This document shows positions 56,247-60,146 of a DNA stretch of 60,146 bases, piece by piece; the first letter of the stretch is position 1, and each line of letters opens with the position of its first letter. The position numbers were made by a program, and so were the translations under genes. The notes beneath the pieces are model-generated. The model had not been told where the DNA came from. It ran no database searches and saw only the letters and a program-made list of their open reading frames with translations. Source of the DNA: Saprospiraceae bacterium (GTDB taxonomy: Bacteria; Bacteroidota; Bacteroidia; Chitinophagales; Saprospiraceae); the NCBI GenBank assembly GCA_016719855.1, contig JADJYH010000008.1:180001-240146 (forward strand), written 5' to 3'.

Positions 56247-56334
56247 TTTACGATTTTGGACTGACGACTGACGATTGGGGTTTCTGGGGTAACCCACGGG
56301 CCCCAATCGTCAGTCGTCAGTCCAAAATCGTAAA
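56247..56334. repeat. perfect 34-bp inverted repeat, word-built
   Basis: Bases 56247-56280 are the exact reverse complement of 56301-56334, around a 20-base loop. Each arm contains GACTGACGACTGACGATTGG-type word repetition. It begins right after the dacB stop and ends 8 bases before the next gene. It could terminate or protect transcripts; there is no T-run. Confidence 0.9.
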
Positions 56335-56342
56335 TCCAAAAT

Positions 56343-57156
56343 ATGAATTTCTTTACCGGCACCCTTACCACCCTGTCCTTTCTGGTTCTTTGCGCAACGG
56401 TCGCACTGAACGGGGCGGTGGCCGTCTTTTTTTTGCTCCGTAAAAACGAGAACAAGCGGGCCGACCTCGCCTTTTTCGGACTGTTGTTGGCCTACGCCCT
56501 CACGGCGTTGCACCATATTTTCATCCTGCAAGGCATCTATCAAGCAAACCCACACCTGACTTCGCTGCCACTGTATTTCACCCTGTCGTTCGGGGTGCTG
56601 TTGTATATTTCGGTGAAATTGCGGCTGTTCCCCACCTACAAGTTCGTGGGTTCCGACGCCAAACATGCGGTGCTGCCGTTCGGTCAGTTTGCCTATTTCC
56701 TCGGTGCCTTGTTGCTGACGGATGGGCTGTTGATACGGCGGTTTTATTCGCCATTTATGGTGGGCTGGAAATGGCGCTGTACATTTTCACCTTTACACTT
56801 ACCAGTTTGCGGCGTACCGCTATATCCGGTTCAAGGTTTCCGGCGCTCCGCAAAAAACAGGAGGGTGGCCAGCAGCTCTACGAGGCACTGGTGTTGCGGC
56901 GCATGCTACGAGTCATGCTGCTGCTGTTCTGGGTGAACAGCGCCTATATCGTCACCGATTTTGTGATGTACGAACTGATGCGGCTCAACATGCACGACTT
57001 CCGGGGCTTCACCCGCTTCGGTGACCTATCGTTTGCCGCCTGGCTGGCTGGGTCGGCCTCACTGGAGTACAGTTACTGATGAAGCCACCGCACATGAACT
57101 TGTCAGGGTTTGTGGTTTCTGCGGTGAAGCAGTTGTTTTCGAAGGATCGCACGTGA
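56343..57156 (+). CDS. multi-pass membrane protein (several frameshifts)
   Basis: A membrane protein of about 270 residues, about seven helices (LSFLVLCATVALNGAVAVFF, LAFFGLLLAYALTALHHIFI, LPLYFTLSFGVLLYISVKLR, then further helices after corrections). Frame breaks near 56750, 56800, 56850 and 57080; the C-terminus probably reads MKPPHMNLSGFVVSAVKQLF with stop at 57154. The architecture recalls the membrane halves of 7TM sensor proteins, but I do not recognise the family. The gap 57157-57308 shows no gene. Confidence 0.6.
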
Positions 57157-57308
57157 TAAGTTTGCCAACTTGCAGGTACCGGCCAGTCGGTACGGCGGCG
57201 CGACAAACGAAAAACCGGGAGTGACGTTGGTCGTTGCACGATATTGAAGTGACACCATAAAAATGGACACCATTGCACATTTGCAGACTTTGACTACTGA
57301 CCAGTTCC

Positions 57309-58388
57309 TCACACCTGCGCCGGACCTTCCCCCGCCCAATCCTGCAAATAAGTCCCCTTCTCGCAAAGCGGTTTCAATTCTTCCTCGATAAAACCTCGAA
57401 CGTCGTGAATGATGTCCTCCGGGTAAAGCAAGTGCAAAATTCGGGCCAGCATCCAAGCTGAAATAAACGGGATACTTTGTCTCCTCCCGGCATGGCGCAG
57501 CCGCTCAATCATTTCCAGCGTGTTCGGTTTCATCAGGATAAACGATGGATTGCTGCTCATCATCAGCCCATGCAGGGTCAGCGCCTCGTTCTCGGCGATG
57601 CGCCCGAACTCCTCCAAGTCACCGCTTCGCATGGCAGGTATCAAGCGGCTCAGGTTGCGCCTCGCATCTGCGTAGCGGGCCTCGGCAAAGGGGTGGTTTT
57701 CCATCAGCCCATGCCCTGCCCGACTGCTCACGCTCTTGGCTGCCGTGCTGGCAATCAGGATGTCATCGTGGAGATTGGTAAAAACCGTGTGAACCTCGTC
57801 GCCCATCGGCACGGCGAACAGGTCTGACGAGCCTTTCACGTCGCCCGTTTCGCCCCAAAGCGCTGCCTTTGGGAAAATGGAACGGCAGGCGCTGCCAGAA
57901 CCCAACCTTGCTACGTAAGACGCTTTTTGGTCAAATGCCGCATCGTCGTCCAGCGTCTCGAACAGCTCGTGTTCCAGTGAGCAAAGGCATAGTGCCAATG
58001 CGCTCATGGCCGAGGGCGACGAAGCGATGCCCGCCGAGTTCGGGAACGAGTTGCCGCTGTAAACGGTCAAGTCCAGTTGGCGCAGGAACGGGAAGATGTC
58101 CGTCACGCTTTCGAGGTACTTCACCAGTTTCTCCCGGAACGGTTCGTTTGGTTCTTCATGGAAGAAAATTCGAGGGAAATGCCCGACTCGCTGGTCTCCC
58201 GTGGGCGGTATTCAACAGCGTCTCCGTGAAGCTGCTGCTCAGGGTCAGCTCAATGAGGGGTTTTTCGCATTTGATGCCATGCTTGCCCCAATATCACGAT
58301 GGCGAGGTTGCTTGGGCTGGCCAAGTGATTTCACCAGGTTCGAGGTCGGCGGTTTCGAGGAGGAGTTTTGGGTTTTATAGTCTGACAT
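57309..58388 (-). CDS. mvaD: diphosphomevalonate decarboxylase (multiple frameshifts)
   Basis: About 360 residues once corrected. It makes isopentenyl diphosphate from mevalonate diphosphate. The intact 271-residue C-terminal part has the ATP loop NSFPNSAGIASSPSAMSALA, RLGSGSACRS and LHDDILIASTAAKSV. The N-terminal 100 codons need at least five corrections at short homopolymers; they then give NLAIVKYWGKHGIKCEKPL. Start is ATG 58388. TACCTTTC just upstream is a likely -7 box. With fni and mvaA it supports a full mevalonate pathway. Confidence 0.88.
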
Positions 58389-58473
58389 AAATGTTTTTTT
58401 GTTCGGGGGAAAGGTAGAAACTACTCACTTGGTTGAACTGAGAAAAACGGCTACTTTTGTAAAAACAATCGCT

Positions 58474-58712
58474 ATGTTATCCATTGCCGCAAAAGCGCAA
58501 ATTTCAAAGACCGCCTGTTGAGCATCCATGTCGCCGAGAACGTGCCCAATGGCGACTACGATGCTGGTGGTATTGATGCCCAAACCGCAACAAACAAGTT
58601 CGAAGAAGCGCAGCAGCAAGCCAAAACCATCCGGCATCCTACCTATCAAGTGCCGTGAACCCTTCCCAAACCTTTTAGCAGAACCGAGATTTACGGCGAA
58701 GACGGCAGGTGA
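58474..58712 (+). CDS. small antitoxin-like gene (frameshifted)
   Basis: ATG 58474 follows TACTTTTG (58452-58459). Three frames must be joined: KAQISK, then RLLSIHVAENVPNGDYD, then a C-terminus LPKPFSRTEIYGEDGR ending in TGA 58710. The SRTEIYGEDGR-like tail is typical of short antitoxins beside PIN toxins. At least three indels lie within about 240 bases. It overlaps the toxin start by GTGA. Confidence 0.55.
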
Positions 58713-59143
58713 AAACGGTTGTTCGTGGATTGAATATCCTGGCGTACATCAGCTTGGTGAACTCCCCGTTCCATCTTGCTGCTCAAAACAAACTGAACGA
58801 TTTCCTGCATCAAGGTTTCGAACTGTGGATTAGCCGCCAAATCATCCGGGAATACTTGGTGGTAATGTCAAGAGCTTTGGCCGAACAAGGTGCTTTCGAT
58901 GCAGCACAATTGGTAGCTGACACGGAAAAACTCACCACACAATTCAATATCGCCGACGATACCGACTTGGTTTCAAAGCAACTCTTTCAGTTGATAGAAA
59001 AATACAAGGTGCAAGGAAAACCAGTCCATGACTGCAATATCGTCGCCGCCATGAAAGTCAATGGCGTTTCCTATCTTTTAACCAATAACGAAGCGGATTT
59101 TAAGCGATATGACGAGGGGATTATAGTGGTTTCGCTGAAATAA
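58709..59143 (+). CDS. VapC-type PIN-domain toxin
   Basis: A 144-residue PIN protein: NILAYISLVNSPFHLAAQNK, WISRQIIREYLVVMSRALAE, PVHDCNIVAAMKVNGVSYLL and NNEADFKRY (later catalytic acids). The first catalytic Asp, normally V-D-S/T-N-I-L, is replaced by VVRGLNIL; an extra C and a missing C nearby would explain this, restoring V-D-S-N. GTG start overlaps the antitoxin stop. Expected to cleave RNA when free of antitoxin. Confidence 0.8.
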   Translation: MKTVVRGLNILAYISLVNSPFHLAAQNKLNDFLHQGFELWISRQIIREYLVVMSRALAEQGAFDAAQLVADTEKLTTQFNIADDTDLVSKQLFQLIEKYKVQGKPVHDCNIVAAMKVNGVSYLLTNNEADFKRYDEGIIVVSLK

Positions 59144-59339
59144 TTGGGCCATAGTAGGCTGACCTACTTTACCAACGCACGGCGGCCACAGGCCGCTACC
59201 CAAGCCCGTATGATAGCAAAAGCTATCAACGAGCAGTACCGTTTTTCAATGGAAATGACAAATGGTGCGCCAGCGGGGGCCGGCTTAGAAAGCCCTATCA
59301 TTCGAATTATTCGTTCCACCATGAAAAATTATCAGAAAT

Positions 59340-59728
59340 AATAATCTAAGTTCTTTATCCGACTTGTCTAATTCCTTTTACATTTTCAATGGTAAGCTGA
59401 TAAGATAATATTTTATCAGCAAGCCATTTATTTTTACCATTTAATATCGTTTTCCATACTGCCGCTATTTCTTCCGTCCATTTCTACCATTATAATATGA
59501 TGGGCTAATTTTTCAAAGCCGCTGTAAGGCTAACATTCCACCACCAGCAAAGGCTCAATAAGTTCTGCAACTGATTTATTCTCTTGCCTGAGCCATTGGT
59601 GCACAGTTGATAAGCCAAGTCTTACCACCTGGATAACGAAAAGGACTTCGTTGTGGACAGATGCAACGTTGACTACTGAATTCTCAGCAATACACAAAAA
59701 AATCAAACATAGTCAGCTGGTTTTTCAT
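59340..59728 (-). pseudogene. DNA adenine methylase (D12 class), N-terminal remnant
   Basis: On the minus strand the remnant begins MKNQLTMFDFFV and, with several frame corrections, gives VNVASVPQRSPFRYPGGKTW, ELIEPFAGGG (the SAM motif F-x-G-x-G) and MVEMDEEIAAVWKTILNGKN. These are the N-terminal signatures of Dam-type N6-adenine methylases. The D-P-P-Y motif is missing: similarity stops near 59345. Its ATG overlaps the stop of the upstream gene. It is decayed or error-rich; the region 59144-59339 shows no convincing gene. Confidence 0.65.
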
Positions 59729-60146
59729 TCTACAACCATGTTTTCAAGGTTATCAATATCAGAGGCACCTGAACGTTTACGCCTCGGTTTCTTTTGAAGC
59801 AGTTGAGTAAATTCTGAAATAGAACCCGCTTCAAATTTGGCAATCTGCTCTAACGCTATAGTACGAATTTGGTGTAAACCGTCTTGGATAGCTGGAGTTC
59901 TAAACGTTTTCACCCATGACAGGCACTAAGTCGTAAAGGAAAAATGCAAAATCAGATTCTTCTATTTCAACTTCAGGTAATGGTGGCAACGTATTGAAAA
60001 AGCAGTTTGCCAAGCAACAGCCTGCTTTGTATTCCACTGCTTCAGGATTGAACCTTAGCGATTATTTGAGAATAAGCCTTTTCGAGAGGGATGAAAGATA
60101 GTCAGGCTTAGGATATTTAAAAGCTGAGTCCAAGTAAAGTCAGTAG
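59725..60146 (-). pseudogene. unknown gene upstream of the methylase, frameshifted and cut by the window edge
   Basis: A minus-strand gene whose frames join as FFNTLPPLPEVEIEESDFAF, FLYDLVPVMGENV, then KTFRTPAIQDGLHQIRTIAL and a basic tail KKPRRKRSGAS before stop 59725. At least one break lies near 59905 and another near 60065. I do not recognise it. It overlaps the methylase start by ATGA, so they were one operon, as in a restriction-modification or similar module. Confidence 0.45.

Noticed and set aside
59144..59341. 65-codon frame on the plus strand after the PIN toxin
   Set aside because: Non-ATG start, no recognised motif, and the flanks are decayed sequence; I cannot tell it from chance.

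Overview
The window is about 60 kb of a Bacteroidota chromosome, most likely a Saprospiria-type lineage. The evidence is a Bacteroidota-type rRNA operon, promoters of the TAnnTTTG class lying close to start codons, hemD next to a DUF4271 membrane gene, a 6S-like RNA between zapA and rny, a mevalonate route (fni, mvaA, mvaD), and an OmpA/PD40/TPR protein of the gliding or type IX secretion type. The genus is inference. Many genes are split by single-base indels, mostly at homopolymers, so I treat broken housekeeping genes as one gene each and give the break points; the simplest explanation is long-read consensus error.

Layout. 1-4.4 kb: 3' end of 16S, tRNA-Ile(GAT), tRNA-Ala(TGC), 23S, 5S and a terminator. 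4.5-9.1 kb: ECF sigma factor with a small candidate anti-sigma protein, an SMP-30 lipoprotein, fni and mvaA. 9.2-15.8 kb: XRE regulator, pheT, a small coiled-coil gene, zapA, 6S-like RNA, rny. 15.8-25.7 kb: mostly minus-strand housekeeping (acyl-CoA ligase, aminotransferase, phosphoesterase, polA), plus a compact structured RNA candidate beside polA and a DUF3800 gene. 25.7-30.0 kb: an esterase divergent from an ATP-grasp / glutamine-amidotransferase / second ATP-grasp-like operon that looks like an undescribed amide- or peptide-forming pathway. 30.1-43.5 kb: hemD-DUF4271, a two-component system, a DnaA-box-rich gap, hemW, a GH3/beta-lactamase fusion, a small kinase-like protein, an OmpA/PD40 protein and a TPR lipoprotein. 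43.5-60.1 kb: an accessory zone with a sulfotransferase/arylsulfotransferase pair, an AT-rich MFS transporter, a flavodoxin-UbiA fusion, a VapBC45-like pair, mfd, a DUF6932-like pair, dacB, a membrane protein, mvaD, a PIN toxin pair and a decayed adenine methylase.

Three structural signals are not explained by ordinary annotation. (1) A dispersed family of hairpins built from 7-10 bp words repeated in both arms sits in many intergenic gaps, and related palindromes or single arms lie in frame inside pheT, hemW, polA, mfd and the GH3 gene. Two of them, in pheT and hemW, are 33-nt palindromes, i.e. 11 codons. (2) The 3' end of mfd occurs three times within 3.4 kb, the displaced copies alternating with cargo genes, as if cassettes had inserted twice at the mfd 3' end and replaced it. 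(3) A promoter-hairpins-terminator unit next to polA has the anatomy of a small RNA.
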